Origin: a virus
IMG/VR virus record: IMGVR_UViG_3300006853_000020
Location: 1 to 54,136 of that record
DNA length: 54,136 nucleotides
Reading direction: 5' to 3' (one strand)
Shown here: positions 1-8,134 of the stretch, in pieces
Numbering within the stretch: the first letter of the stretch is position 1
How the letters are laid out: each line of letters begins with the position of its first letter
Position numbers and translations under genes: made by a program
Notes under the pieces: model-generated
Told to the model about the DNA's origin: nothing
Seen by the model: the letters and a program-made list of their open reading frames with translations, nothing else
Databases searched by the model: none

Positions 1-22
1 GGGGGGGGGGGGGGGGGGGGGG
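1..22. other. Poly-G run at contig end
   Basis: The first 22 bases are all G and run directly into the stop codon of the first gene. A homopolymer of this kind at a contig end is typical of no-signal base calls in two-colour short-read chemistry, so it is probably not biological. It hides the true junction with the other end of the molecule. Confidence 0.85.
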
Positions 23-223
23 TTAGCGTGAGAAATGCTTCTTACAGTTGGAGCAAGTCCATCTGTTCTGCCAATTGGGTGTTCCGGTGCATAAGAGTTT
101 TCCCCTATGACACCAAGGGCAGTTGTTCCTCGTGTAACACTTAGGGCACATTCCGTTCATTAGGATTGCCACCTCATTCGTACACAGGTCGCATTTACCT
201 TCCAACACGCTTGCAGTTGCCAT
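23..223 (-). CDS. Small zinc-ribbon protein
   Basis: A 66-residue protein with four Cys-x2-Cys pairs (CDLC, CPKC, CPWC, CSNC), so it probably folds as two small zinc-binding knuckles. A GTG directly precedes the chosen ATG (GTGATGGCA); the ATG is preferred. It is the last leftward gene before the contig end, so its operon may continue past the window. The function is unknown; phages often encode such zinc-ribbon proteins near replication genes. Confidence 0.7.
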   Translation of the reverse strand: MATASVLEGKCDLCTNEVAILMNGMCPKCYTRNNCPWCHRGKLLCTGTPNWQNRWTCSNCKKHFSR

Positions 224-257
224 CACGCCGGACTCCCTGGGTTAGCTGAATAGCCCA

Positions 258-467
258 TCATCCTGATAGTTCCTGACAATTCAACTCTTGTTCTCTCGCG
301 TCCCAGCCTGCCTGAAACGCTTTGTTAAGCCGGTTGCGAAGATACTCGCTGTATCCAGCTCCAATGCCAGCAGTGTTGAATGTTTCTGGGTTGGCCTCTT
401 GGAATTGCTTCCAGTGTTTCACGATGGGGTAATACAGAGGTTTCTGTTTTGGCTTTGATCTCTTCAT
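258..467 (-). CDS. Small basic hypothetical protein
   Basis: A 69-residue, Lys/Arg-rich protein preceded by an AAGAGGAAACC-type ribosome binding site. It contains the stretch NKAFQAGWDAREQE, a pattern that recurs in small phage early proteins with an amphipathic helix. No enzymatic motif is visible. It lies 15 bp downstream of the J-domain gene in the early operon. Confidence 0.65.
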   Translation of the reverse strand: MKRSKPKQKPLYYPIVKHWKQFQEANPETFNTAGIGAGYSEYLRNRLNKAFQAGWDAREQELNCQELSG

Positions 468-481
468 CGGTTTCCTCTTGG

Positions 482-1063
482 TTAGGCAACTCCACGAACC
501 TGCTTGAAATGGTCGTAAGCTGAGTTGATCCGCGTCATGGCCTCAGTGCTACCGCCTCGATCAGGGTGGTTAAGCATCGCCAACCTTCGATAAGACGCTG
601 TCACTTCCTCAGTCGGCGTGTGGGACTGAACATTAAGCACCTGCCACCACTGAAGCTGATTCTCGCTCGCTGGGAGTGCCTTGAACCCGTGGAAGGCTGC
701 GTTCACCATCTTGCCGCTACCCCATCGCTCGATTCCACGGAGAGCGTCTATCGTCTTGGCGATGGCTTGCATGTTGTCGCAGACGGTGTCCCAGCGGTCG
801 CAGGGGATGCACTGCTCCTTCCCGTTACGCTGAAAATAGACTGCTACCCCTGGGTCTTCTGGCGGCCTGCGATCATGGCGAGGCTCACCATTGGCTTTTA
901 ACTCGTTATTGGTGCTCAAAACCACATTTCTTGCACCAAGACGGTCGAGTTCGGCAAACAGAAAATCCCTGGCCCTGGAGAATGTTAACTTGAACCGGGA
1001 AGTGGTACGAACCTTCGTTCGCTCCCACCCTGCGGGCCACTCAAGAGGGTAAGCATTAGGCAT
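482..1063 (-). CDS. J-domain (DnaJ-like) protein
   Basis: 193 residues. The last 60 form a J domain: helix II with YRRLAMLNHPDRGG carries the invariant HPD tripeptide that stimulates Hsp70 ATPase, followed by NSAYDHFKQV of helix III. The N-terminal 130 residues are unrecognised. Phages use J-domain proteins to recruit the host DnaK chaperone for replication or assembly; that role here is inferred. It is in the leftward early operon after the RusA gene. Confidence 0.85.
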   Translation of the reverse strand: MPNAYPLEWPAGWERTKVRTTSRFKLTFSRARDFLFAELDRLGARNVVLSTNNELKANGEPRHDRRPPEDPGVAVYFQRNGKEQCIPCDRWDTVCDNMQAIAKTIDALRGIERWGSGKMVNAAFHGFKALPASENQLQWWQVLNVQSHTPTEEVTASYRRLAMLNHPDRGGSTEAMTRINSAYDHFKQVRGVA

Positions 1064-1117
1064 TCTCAGTTGTCTCCTTCATCATTTTCTCTTCTCCTCC
1101 CGGCTGGCGGGTGGGGG

Positions 1118-1549
1118 TTAAACAAGCACATCGATCTCAACTTCCACACAAGGCTGCTCGTCTTGGGCTGCGTAGAATTTGGTCAAGTGCTCTTGTGCCA
1201 CCTGGGCATCATCATGGAACAAGAGCTTAGACATCGCATCCTTGGCGGACTTACTCAGATTGTCGGCGTCTGGCTTTGATGGACACCATAGCCTCCCTAT
1301 TGGGTCTTTCTTTCGGCAGAACTTCTTGGGTCTTGGTAGCACGAATACGATTCGCAGGCTTATCGGCCCATCCAGCGGCGCCCCCTGATACGCTGCTCTC
1401 GCCGCCATCTGCACTGCACTCTTAAACGCATTCACTGGGTGCTTTGTTGGCGTGTAGTTCTGCGCAAACGACTTGTTGCCCATCGACATGATCCGGTGTC
1501 TTTGGCGTGGCTGGGCAACAGGTACGGTAGGGATAGTGAAGGTGATCAT
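1118..1549 (-). CDS. rusA: RusA-family Holliday junction resolvase
   Basis: 143 residues, close to the usual RusA length of about 120. The signature KPDADNLSKS, followed by an Asp-Asp (FHDDAQV) near residue 110, matches the RusA metal-binding aspartates, and the N-terminus ITFTIPTVPVAQPRQR is typical of the family. The enzyme resolves four-way DNA junctions made during phage recombination or replication. Its start overlaps the end of the metallopeptidase gene by 4 bp, so the two are probably translationally coupled. Confidence 0.9.
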   Translation of the reverse strand: MITFTIPTVPVAQPRQRHRIMSMGNKSFAQNYTPTKHPVNAFKSAVQMAARAAYQGAPLDGPISLRIVFVLPRPKKFCRKKDPIGRLWCPSKPDADNLSKSAKDAMSKLLFHDDAQVAQEHLTKFYAAQDEQPCVEVEIDVLV

Positions 1550-2097
1550 GATTTCACCTTCTCTTTCTTTTTCTCGTCTGGTGGCGTGTCTATTGGGAAT
1601 AATCGTGACTTCACTTCGTTTACTTTTGATTCTGCTTTACGCAGGCTAGCCAGCTCAACAGCATAGTCGCCGTGGCGTTCGATAACTGACTGGAAGCCAT
1701 CGCCCACATTCCAATCGCCGAGCTTGATCTTGAGCGAAGGCCTGCCAAGATCATCTTTCTTGAATCCTCCTTCTTCCTCGTCCTCGACAAGTTCAAGGTG
1801 GCTTAACTCATGGTCGATCAACGCTTCGTGGTGCTTTGACGTTCCTTCTGTCCGCCAGGTCAAATCAATCACCAACTCAGCTTCGTAATCCTTCTCGCAT
1901 CGATCCTTAAGTGATACGATGCTGATCTTTCCAACGCAGGGATAACCTCCTTTTTTTACCGAGGCTCCCTCGGTGTTGTTGGCGAAGATGACGCCAACAC
2001 GCACACTCTGGTTTGTTAATTCAGTGTGGTACTTCTTTTGAACCGCGGCTACCAGTTTGTGGACATCTTCCTTGGCTTTCTCGTAGGTCGTTGGCAC
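1546..2097 (-). CDS. Putative phage zinc metallopeptidase
   Basis: 183 residues. The motif ALIDHELSHLEL resembles the HExxH-type zinc site of the putative phage metallopeptidase family, with Asp-His-Glu-x2-His. The segment VGVIFANN near residue 35 and the acidic EDEEEGGFKKDDLGRP after the motif are also typical of the family. Its substrate is unknown. It sits between the DnaC-like gene and rusA in the early operon. Confidence 0.75.
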   Translation of the reverse strand: MPTTYEKAKEDVHKLVAAVQKKYHTELTNQSVRVGVIFANNTEGASVKKGGYPCVGKISIVSLKDRCEKDYEAELVIDLTWRTEGTSKHHEALIDHELSHLELVEDEEEGGFKKDDLGRPSLKIKLGDWNVGDGFQSVIERHGDYAVELASLRKAESKVNEVKSRLFPIDTPPDEKKKEKVKS

Positions 2098-2133
2098 GTT
2101 CTCTCCTTGTTGGTGCTAGGGTTAAGTGGTTAA

Positions 2134-2181
2134 CTAAAATGGTGTCCATCCGGGGATGTTGAGGGTCCAGGTGGTGGTCAT
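2134..2181 (-). pseudogene. 15-codon remnant of a RusA-like gene?
   Basis: A 15-codon frame (MTTTWTLNIPGWTPF) starts on an ATG overlapping the stop of the DnaC-like gene. The TLNIPGWTP pattern resembles the N-terminus of RusA-like resolvases, and a full rusA lies just downstream, so this may be a truncated relic or a leader peptide. It is too short for certainty. Confidence 0.25.
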
Positions 2182-2825
2182 TTTCTAAATGACTCCCAGC
2201 CAAATACATGCACCTGACCAGAATCGTTAATCCTCGACATCACCCTGTCTCCAACCAGAGATGCAAACTCCTCTGGTGATTCATTGGATATCAGTACGGT
2301 GTCCCGCATGGAGTCATAGCGACGGCTCAACACTCGCTGAAGCAGCCGAGTGTCGAACACCGAAAGCCCACGGTTCACCTCGTCAATAACAAGAAGCTTT
2401 GGGCCAGTGAATCGGTAAAGAGCCTGTCTGGATGAGCCATCACCACCAAAAGAATCCTTGACGCTGTCTGTGAGCTCCATGGCCTCCACCATACAGACAG
2501 TGCTTCCAGCGTGTAATGACACCTTCGCCAGGGAAACACCCATCTGGCTCTTGCCTGTTCCGCACATCCCCACCAAACCAGAGATGAAGCCTGAGCCGAG
2601 AAGTGGCTTCAGTTTGTCGAATTTCCTTGTCCACTCAGGAGAGATGGAGTTTGACACCTGAAAGGCCATTAGTCGCTCAGGAAGTCCAGCAGAGACAGGA
2701 TCAATCGGCAATCCGAGGTTTGATCCCTTCGTACTGACCTCCTCCCGCTGACATTGGCGTCCCAAGACCTGGGGTTCTTGGAGCTTGACGGTTGGTCGCT
2801 CTTTCACCAGTTCTGCTGCGGTCAT
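2178..2825 (-). CDS. DnaC-like helicase loader ATPase
   Basis: 215 residues with an AAA+ core. The Walker A loop GMCGTGKSQMG is near residue 90, Walker B is KLLVIDEV near 148, and sensor 1 is TVLISNESPEEF followed by GDRVMSRI, whose arginine fits the finger of DnaC/IstB-type ATPases. It probably loads the host replicative helicase at the phage origin. An AAGGAA ribosome binding site supports the start, which lies 125 bp inside the end of the replication gene upstream. Confidence 0.85.
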   Translation of the reverse strand: MTAAELVKERPTVKLQEPQVLGRQCQREEVSTKGSNLGLPIDPVSAGLPERLMAFQVSNSISPEWTRKFDKLKPLLGSGFISGLVGMCGTGKSQMGVSLAKVSLHAGSTVCMVEAMELTDSVKDSFGGDGSSRQALYRFTGPKLLVIDEVNRGLSVFDTRLLQRVLSRRYDSMRDTVLISNESPEEFASLVGDRVMSRINDSGQVHVFGWESFRK

Positions 2826-3561
2826 TTCCTTCCTCCGCGTCGAGGTGGATGTGCTTCCACTGCCTCTTGATTGCCAGTCTTATCTTCTTCTCCGCTTCAG
2901 CCGGCCCCAGCTTCGCCAGGTCGCTGAAAACCTGAACCCGGGTGATCGGTTGGACCACGCCATGACCAGAATCGACGCGGTATTTCTCCCAAAGAAGCCA
3001 CGCTTCCTCGAAGCCAGGAGAACTAAGCGACTCAGGCAAGTCATGAATTTTCGATGAGACCGGCGGCGCGTGCGCAGTATGGATTAAGTGTTTTGTTTTC
3101 TTCTGTTCTGTGGTCCCGATTTTGTCCCCTAAATTTGGGGACAAATGTCCCTCTAATTCAGGGACATCTTCTTTCCCGCCTCGCTGCGACCGTTTCTTCT
3201 TTCTGCCGTAAGCCCTGGTTTTCGCACTGGTTCCGTTGTGGCGGGCAAGGTTGGGAAAGACGCAGCGGCCCCCGGAGCGAGCTTCTAACCAGCGGACTTC
3301 GGGGGAGGCCATCGCCTCGGCCATACCAGGAAGGCCCAACAGAGCATCTACAAAAGCAGTCGGCCTGTCCCCCAAAAATAGGGACACGTCGCCAGTTTCG
3401 GAAACGATGTCAGCGTCGGAAAAGTTCTCGTCACACCACTCCCAGAGGACCATCAATCGTCCTGCGATTTCATGACGATCCCTGCCGAGTTTGGACGCTA
3501 GAACAGCCACCTCCCTTCTGGACGCCAGTCCTTTTACCCAGACAATCCAATCGCCTGCCAT
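2701..3561 (-). CDS. Replication initiation-like protein
   Basis: 286 residues. The N-terminal 100 residues (WIVWVKGLASRREVAVLASKLGRDRHEIAGRLMVLWEWCDEN) look like a winged-helix DNA-binding domain of the kind found at the start of phage replication proteins partnered with DnaC. A charged linker follows, then a helical C-terminal domain (FEEAWLLWEKYRV...RQWKHIHLDAEEG). Position directly before the helicase loader supports a role as origin-binding initiator, as with DnaD or lambda O. Its 3' end overlaps the loader gene by 125 bp. Confidence 0.7.
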   Translation of the reverse strand: MAGDWIVWVKGLASRREVAVLASKLGRDRHEIAGRLMVLWEWCDENFSDADIVSETGDVSLFLGDRPTAFVDALLGLPGMAEAMASPEVRWLEARSGGRCVFPNLARHNGTSAKTRAYGRKKKRSQRGGKEDVPELEGHLSPNLGDKIGTTEQKKTKHLIHTAHAPPVSSKIHDLPESLSSPGFEEAWLLWEKYRVDSGHGVVQPITRVQVFSDLAKLGPAEAEKKIRLAIKRQWKHIHLDAEEGNDRSRTGERATNRQAPRTPGLGTPMSAGGGQYEGIKPRIAD

Positions 3562-3600
3562 TCGTTGCGTTCCTTCGCATCTAAAGTGTCGGTCAGTTGG

Positions 3601-3819
3601 TCAAAACAGTCTTACCACTTCAGTGATAACGTCACTGTCTAAGTATCCTTTTCGTGTCTGACACCTAATGGCCTTGCGAGCCTTGGCTTTGGTTGGGTAA
3701 GCCAAGAACTCATCTTGGCCGTCGTTGTCAAGTGGTGGCCATAGCCATGTTGGCCTGGTGCTTTCAGGATCAGCATCCCGGCACACAATGACCCAAGCTT
3801 CAGTTAGACCGTGTTTCAT
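3601..3819 (-). CDS. Hypothetical early protein
   Basis: 72 residues. The start at 3819 is chosen because GAGGAACTGAG precedes the ATG; the frame is open further upstream but without a ribosome binding site. The sequence WVIVCRDADPESTRPTWLWPP and the C-terminal TKAKARKAIRCQ suggest a small globular domain. Function unknown. Confidence 0.6.
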   Translation of the reverse strand: MKHGLTEAWVIVCRDADPESTRPTWLWPPLDNDGQDEFLAYPTKAKARKAIRCQTRKGYLDSDVITEVVRLF

Positions 3820-3820
3820 C

Positions 3821-4399
3821 TCAGTTCCTCGCCTTGACCCTTGGTTTTGGTGGGCTATTCTCGCCTGGAGTAATAGCCATGATCGCTGCATATCCACCCT
3901 TAAAGACAAATACTCCCATCGGGCACGAGTGATTTCCGCTCGATTGAATGACCGTGAATTTCATATCTCCAATCGAATCAAGCCGATGCAGAAAATCTAA
4001 ATCAAAGAGGTAGTAGTCGTCGCCACTTTCGAGCCAAACCTTCCCGTGCCTCTGCGAAGATGAAAGCGTGAACCCTGTCTTGTCGCATTGATCGCAGGTG
4101 TCGCGATTCACAAATTCGCAATACAGGCAATACTCACGCTCAAAAAGTGCTGGGGGCAAAACGCTCGCCCTGATTGGATTCTTTGCCTTAGCTTTACGGC
4201 AGTCTTCTAGCAGTTCACTCACGTTTGGAACTTTACCAAGAGCAGACGGTGGCTCGGCATACCCTTGTTGCAAAAAAATAGCACACTTGCCATTGGTGGC
4301 GCATCGCCATCCGTCAACAAGGAATGGACGATTCGTTTCATCAAATCTGGCACTAAGCGCATCGTAACAATGTAGATGCAAGAGCATATTGTGTTTCAT
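3821..4399 (-). CDS. Hypothetical protein with zinc-knuckle-like cysteines
   Basis: 192 residues starting at an ATG that overlaps the stop of the upstream gene (TGATG), with GAGAGGAACTG before it. A central CLYCEFVNRDTCDQC carries two Cys-x2-Cys pairs likely to bind zinc. The N-terminal half (FLVDGWRCATNGKCAIFL) resembles small phage proteins of sliding-clamp-like fold, but this is a loose impression. Function unknown. Confidence 0.6.
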   Translation of the reverse strand: MKHNMLLHLHCYDALSARFDETNRPFLVDGWRCATNGKCAIFLQQGYAEPPSALGKVPNVSELLEDCRKAKAKNPIRASVLPPALFEREYCLYCEFVNRDTCDQCDKTGFTLSSSQRHGKVWLESGDDYYLFDLDFLHRLDSIGDMKFTVIQSSGNHSCPMGVFVFKGGYAAIMAITPGENSPPKPRVKARN

Positions 4400-5118
4400 C
4401 AGTTCCTCTCCGCCGGCTTCGAAGTAAAGGTGATCACCCACAGCCAGGGATTACTCTTCCACGGGTGTTTTCGACCGTTGATCTTGTTCCATGTTGCGGC
4501 CCAAAGTGAACGTAGGTCTGGATAGCAGATATCATCATGGCCAACTGGGCACTTGGGGTTCGCCCCTATCATTGCGAATGCTTCACAGTCGTGTGAACGC
4601 GCAACCACTCCTTCAGCAAGGATGTCTTTTGCGCTGATTGAATGCAGCCTCTGCACCCTCACCTCAGTCACCTCAAGGGTGAGGCGTGATGCCCAGCGGG
4701 GCATGAAGAGTGGGTATCGCCAGCAGTAGTTATTGCCCCATTCAGGATGATCTGCACGGTAGAAAACCTTGTCAGGTTTTTCATGTTGCTCACCAGTGGG
4801 CTGAAGGGCCGAGTATCCATCTAAGCCATTGTGCCACCCGAAACCATAAGCCTCCTTCACCCACAACCGCTGACCGACTTGGTACTGCGAGTACTTGCAC
4901 ATCTCATCGCCAATGGCATTTTCCGGCCACGCCTGTAATTCCTGCCTCTTATTTATGAGCCAACGCCAGCCAGCTGCCACCAAACCTTTGCCATCTCTCC
5001 ATGTAGGTTGCGGCTTCACCACTCGTCGCGTTTGAGTCTTCTTTCCCTCCCGGATTGCGCGTACCGATTCACAAGTCATGATGATCGGTCGTTCGGTTGT
5101 CTTTGTTGCAGTTGCCAT
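4399..5118 (-). CDS. ASCH/PUA-like phage protein
   Basis: 239 residues. The N-terminal ESVRAIREGKKTQTRRVVKPQP and the central GQRLWVKEAYGFG are the conserved blocks of the ASCH-like phage family, an RNA- or nucleotide-binding PUA-like fold. The segment LTLEVTEVRVQRLHSISAKDILAEGV and the C-terminal SLWAATWNKINGRKHPWKSNPWLWVITF also fit. The cellular role is unclear. Start and stop overlap the neighbours (ATG at 5118 over the preceding stop). Confidence 0.8.
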   Translation of the reverse strand: MATATKTTERPIIMTCESVRAIREGKKTQTRRVVKPQPTWRDGKGLVAAGWRWLINKRQELQAWPENAIGDEMCKYSQYQVGQRLWVKEAYGFGWHNGLDGYSALQPTGEQHEKPDKVFYRADHPEWGNNYCWRYPLFMPRWASRLTLEVTEVRVQRLHSISAKDILAEGVVARSHDCEAFAMIGANPKCPVGHDDICYPDLRSLWAATWNKINGRKHPWKSNPWLWVITFTSKPAERN

Positions 5119-5444
5119 CAGATCCCACTCGCATCCTTGAAAGTATCAAACAACATCCCCTGCCTGACGCGCTCAGGCACCGGGGCGAGGAGTTGGTATT
5201 CCCAGAGGCCACCACTGACCCGCCTGGCATTCACCCCGCCATTCGGATACTGCTCTCGGGCATCCTCATTCCTGAGTTGCCTCAGTCGTGCTGATGCCCC
5301 AGTGACGCTGGTCTTGCACAGCTCTGCGATTTCTGCCAGCGTTCGCCACTGGCCATCAAGCATCAAAACGTAAACCCTGCCAAGAGCCGTTTCCAGCCTG
5401 GGGCCGTCAAGCTGCGCGTCGAAAGTGGTGCCGTGGAAGGTCAT
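5118..5444 (-). CDS. Winged-helix DNA-binding protein
   Basis: 108 residues. Residues 20-75 (LGRVYVLMLDGQWRTLAEIAELCKTSVTGASARLRQLRNED) form a winged helix: a first helix, a turn at GQWRTL, a recognition helix in VTGASARLRQLR and a wing ending with YQLL. Similar small proteins accompany replication genes in many phages. It overlaps the methyltransferase gene at its start by 4 bp (ATGA). DNA target unknown. Confidence 0.75.
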   Translation of the reverse strand: MTFHGTTFDAQLDGPRLETALGRVYVLMLDGQWRTLAEIAELCKTSVTGASARLRQLRNEDAREQYPNGGVNARRVSGGLWEYQLLAPVPERVRQGMLFDTFKDASGI

Positions 5445-6535
5445 GATGAAGCCTCCGCTTGCATGATGGCTCGCCCAATCAGTTCCGCTACCTGTGGCAC
5501 TACAGCATTGCCCAGTGCCTTCAGTTGCTCTCGTCTAAGTCTAGCCAGCCGTCTGGAAATCCCATGAGTTGGCTTACCCACGCTGGGTTTAGCTTTGATT
5601 GAATTGCTACGTACTCCTTGTCCGACAATAAGCCTTGGTGCTTCCCAGTCGTGTTGTGGCTCGCCTGGACGGCTAGGCCATGGGCTGATCCTGAGTTCGC
5701 TGATCCTGTAAAGTTCGGGCCCTTGTGGTCGCTGTTCTGAGGAGATGCCCAACTCTTCACCTGCTTGCTGAACACCCCGCCCGCTCCCTGTTTTCCGTCT
5801 TCCGTTTGCCCGGTCATCCCGTGAGGTGTCAGCCATTCCTTCCGATGCCTCAACTGGGGCGAGTGCCCTGGAGTTGCGCTGCCCAGTGACTTCCAGTCGT
5901 TGGTGTCGGGGGATGGCCAGTTCACATGAACCCAATCCGCTAAGTCTCCCCGATAACTGCCGATTGTGTTCGGATCTCGCCTGGTGTTCTTTTCGCTTTC
6001 CGCATCGCCCTTGTACCTCAGTGGACTGGGCCCGCTTTTGGCATCCACCGTCTGAGGCGTTGGCCAGCCTATGCCCAATGATCCACACCCGTTTTCGGCG
6101 ATGGGGAGCGCCGACATCATCGGCACCCAGAACCAGTGTCCAGACTTCGTAACCCTCTCCTCGAAGTTCATCACAAACCTGCCCAAACATCGTAGAGAGC
6201 AGGCCAGGGACATTTTCAAAGAGGCACCAACGGGGTCGCAGCAGTCGAACAAGTCGAATACATTCTGGCCAGAGGTTGCGTTCATCGTCCTTGCCTTTAC
6301 GTTTGCCGGCCACTGAGTGCGGCTGACAGGGGAATCCACCACACAGCAAGTCTGCCCACGGCAAGCCCTCACCCAGCTTTGTCAGGTCTTCATAGCACGG
6401 CACATGAGGCCAGTGCTTAGCAAGAACACGGCGGCAGAATGGATCAATCTCGCACATCCATAATGCTCTCATGCCCGATCGCTCCAGGCCGAGATCAAGA
6501 CCGCCAATTCCTGTGCAGATGCTTCCGAACGTCAC
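5441..6535 (-). CDS. DNA cytosine-5 methyltransferase
   Basis: The N-terminus FGSICTGIGGLDLGLERSG is motif I, GGFPCQPHSVAGKRKG carries the catalytic Pro-Cys (motif IV), FENVPGL is motif VI, APHRRKRVW is motif VIII and LKALGNAVVPQVAEL is motif X. It methylates cytosines, probably to resist host restriction. A GTG at 6535 with AAGGA upstream is chosen because the family starts at this point; an ATG at 6619 is also in frame. The stretch between motifs VIII and X is also open in a second frame (5521-6372) that carries different methyltransferase-like sequence; see findings. Confidence 0.85.
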   Translation of the reverse strand: MTFGSICTGIGGLDLGLERSGMRALWMCEIDPFCRRVLAKHWPHVPCYEDLTKLGEGLPWADLLCGGFPCQPHSVAGKRKGKDDERNLWPECIRLVRLLRPRWCLFENVPGLLSTMFGQVCDELRGEGYEVWTLVLGADDVGAPHRRKRVWIIGHRLANASDGGCQKRAQSTEVQGRCGKRKEHQARSEHNRQLSGRLSGLGSCELAIPRHQRLEVTGQRNSRALAPVEASEGMADTSRDDRANGRRKTGSGRGVQQAGEELGISSEQRPQGPELYRISELRISPWPSRPGEPQHDWEAPRLIVGQGVRSNSIKAKPSVGKPTHGISRRLARLRREQLKALGNAVVPQVAELIGRAIMQAEASS

Positions 6536-6537
6536 AC

Positions 6538-6819
6538 TCAGATTCCTTCCAAAAAGAACCCCCTGACCACCCGTCTCGTCCAGTACCATTGTGGCCTGGT
6601 GGCTGGAACCCCCAGCCATGCCAGACCGCCGGGTGGGCAGGGGGTGTGGTTAGTCGTCGTAGCCTCGAATTCGTCATCACATTCGCAAAGACCTTCTAGC
6701 ATTGGTGCATGGCAGTGTTGGCAGATTTCGACCATGTCTTCGCCTGCCGATTGAATGCAGCCAGCACCATGACATATGTCATCGCAACACGCCTCAAGGT
6801 TAACTGGACAAACTCGCAT
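6538..6819 (-). CDS. Cys-rich hypothetical protein
   Basis: 93 residues. The N-terminal half is rich in cysteine and histidine (CPVNLEACCDDICHGAGC, then CQHCHAP and CECDDE), consistent with zinc binding. The C-terminal half is Pro/Trp-rich and less protein-like, so the true end is uncertain. Its stop lies 2 bp before the proposed GTG start of the methyltransferase. Confidence 0.5.
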   Translation of the reverse strand: MRVCPVNLEACCDDICHGAGCIQSAGEDMVEICQHCHAPMLEGLCECDDEFEATTTNHTPCPPGGLAWLGVPATRPQWYWTRRVVRGFFLEGI

Positions 6820-6832
6820 GACACGTCTCCTG

Positions 6833-8134
6833 TTAGCTGAGTTCCTTCATGAGTTCACCGTGCAACCCCTCAGGCATGTACTTCTTCCATCCCTCGACCG
6901 TCGCCTTGAGAATCGGCACCTCAGATGCTTTCGCCAGAGCCTTCGCCTGCTTCACCCAGGCCGCGAACAGCACAGGGTAGAGTTCCGCCTTATCCATGTC
7001 GTCGCACTGATCAGATCGGTACTCGCCCAGCAGGTCGTTAGCCATCGGGTTGAGCATGGACATCTTCTTGCATTCGGCGATGTTGTTCAGGCCGACGTGA
7101 ACCCACTCGGGATAGCTGGGGATTGGCTTGGCTTCGACAAAAACTGGCGATGGCTGTTGCTGTTTAACCTCTTCATCTGAGGGCGGCGACTCGACGATTG
7201 GTGCTTTAGCTTTGGCGTTTTTGAATATCTCAACGAGTTGCGAGTTCTCTTCCGGTGTAACACCAGCGACTTCACTTGCCCAGTTTCTGCGAATCGATTC
7301 CCGCTCCTCCTTGGTTGCGTTTTTGATCCTTTCGACAAGAAGCTCAAATTTACTTTGGGTCCTCTCACCCATCGACCAGCGGGCCATGAACTCACCCGCA
7401 GCCTCGTCCAGCGGCTTTCCTTTACTCTCACCAAGGAAGTGATTACGGAACTGCTCTGGCAGCTTGATCATGGTGCGCTCACCAATCTCTTCGCTCATCC
7501 AGGTGGGCACTCCGCCAGCACCAGGGAGCAATAAAGCGTTGGCAGTCATCTCAAAGACGAGTTCTTCGCCAGCGATAGGCATAAAGCCAAGCTGTGTTGG
7601 CTGTTCACCCTTCTTAATCTTGATCTTGTCCTTCGCCCGAAAACAGAAGATGAATGCAGCGTTGATTTGCAGGAGGGCATTGATCATGCGTCGGCGGGCT
7701 TGCTTCGGCTTCGACCATGCCAACATGGTCAAGGCTTGCGCCTTCTTCCAGTCACCACCCGAGAGCCGTTGAAGCTCTGCTTCGTGGCACTCGAGACAGC
7801 CGCCTTCGCCCTCGTGCTCGTGCGACATTGAATCAATGATGATGATGCCAGCCCCTTTGCTGACGCAGTACTTGACCGCTTCGACGTAATCAAGGGAACC
7901 AAACGGGGCATTGAATGGAACATGGCGAAAGTTAAACTTGTCGGCATAGTGGAGCATTCGCTTCGACTCAGTGTCGATGCCAAAGATGTCACCACCATGA
8001 ACACGCTGCATACCCTTGGCTAGTCGGTGGGCACTGTAGGTCTTTCCACCACCTGAAGGGCCAGCAAGACCAACCCACAGTGGGACCTTCTCCCGTACGG
8101 CCTGATTATCTACAAACTGACGCGGTTCAGACAT
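6833..8134 (-). CDS. Sak4-like RecA-family ATPase (recombination)
   Basis: 433 residues. Walker A is GLAGPSGGGKTYSAHRLAKG at 22-41 and Walker B is AGIIIIDSMSHEHEGEGG. This arrangement, together with FGIDTESKRMLHYAD, is characteristic of phage ATP-binding proteins of the Sak4/RecA group used in single-strand annealing or recombination. The C-terminal 180 residues are a helical, charged extension. It follows the exonuclease gene with an 8-bp overlap, the usual pairing of annealing ATPase and exonuclease. Confidence 0.85.
   Translation of the reverse strand: MSEPRQFVDNQAVREKVPLWVGLAGPSGGGKTYSAHRLAKGMQRVHGGDIFGIDTESKRMLHYADKFNFRHVPFNAPFGSLDYVEAVKYCVSKGAGIIIIDSMSHEHEGEGGCLECHEAELQRLSGGDWKKAQALTMLAWSKPKQARRRMINALLQINAAFIFCFRAKDKIKIKKGEQPTQLGFMPIAGEELVFEMTANALLLPGAGGVPTWMSEEIGERTMIKLPEQFRNHFLGESKGKPLDEAAGEFMARWSMGERTQSKFELLVERIKNATKEERESIRRNWASEVAGVTPEENSQLVEIFKNAKAKAPIVESPPSDEEVKQQQPSPVFVEAKPIPSYPEWVHVGLNNIAECKKMSMLNPMANDLLGEYRSDQCDDMDKAELYPVLFAAWVKQAKALAKASEVPILKATVEGWKKYMPEGLHGELMKELS

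Noticed and set aside
566-901. Plus-strand open frame of 111 codons within the J-domain gene
   Set aside because: It is complementary to a well-supported minus-strand gene with a J-domain motif, has no ribosome binding site and no protein-like composition.
2021-2209. Minus-strand frame of 62 codons between DnaC-like and metallopeptidase genes
   Set aside because: It overlaps two better-supported genes and has no ribosome binding site.
5521-6372. Second-frame methyltransferase-like reading frame annotated as its own gene
   Set aside because: Its N-terminal third has no methyltransferase motif, while motifs I, IV and VI are in the main frame, so it is reported as an anomaly, not as a separate gene.
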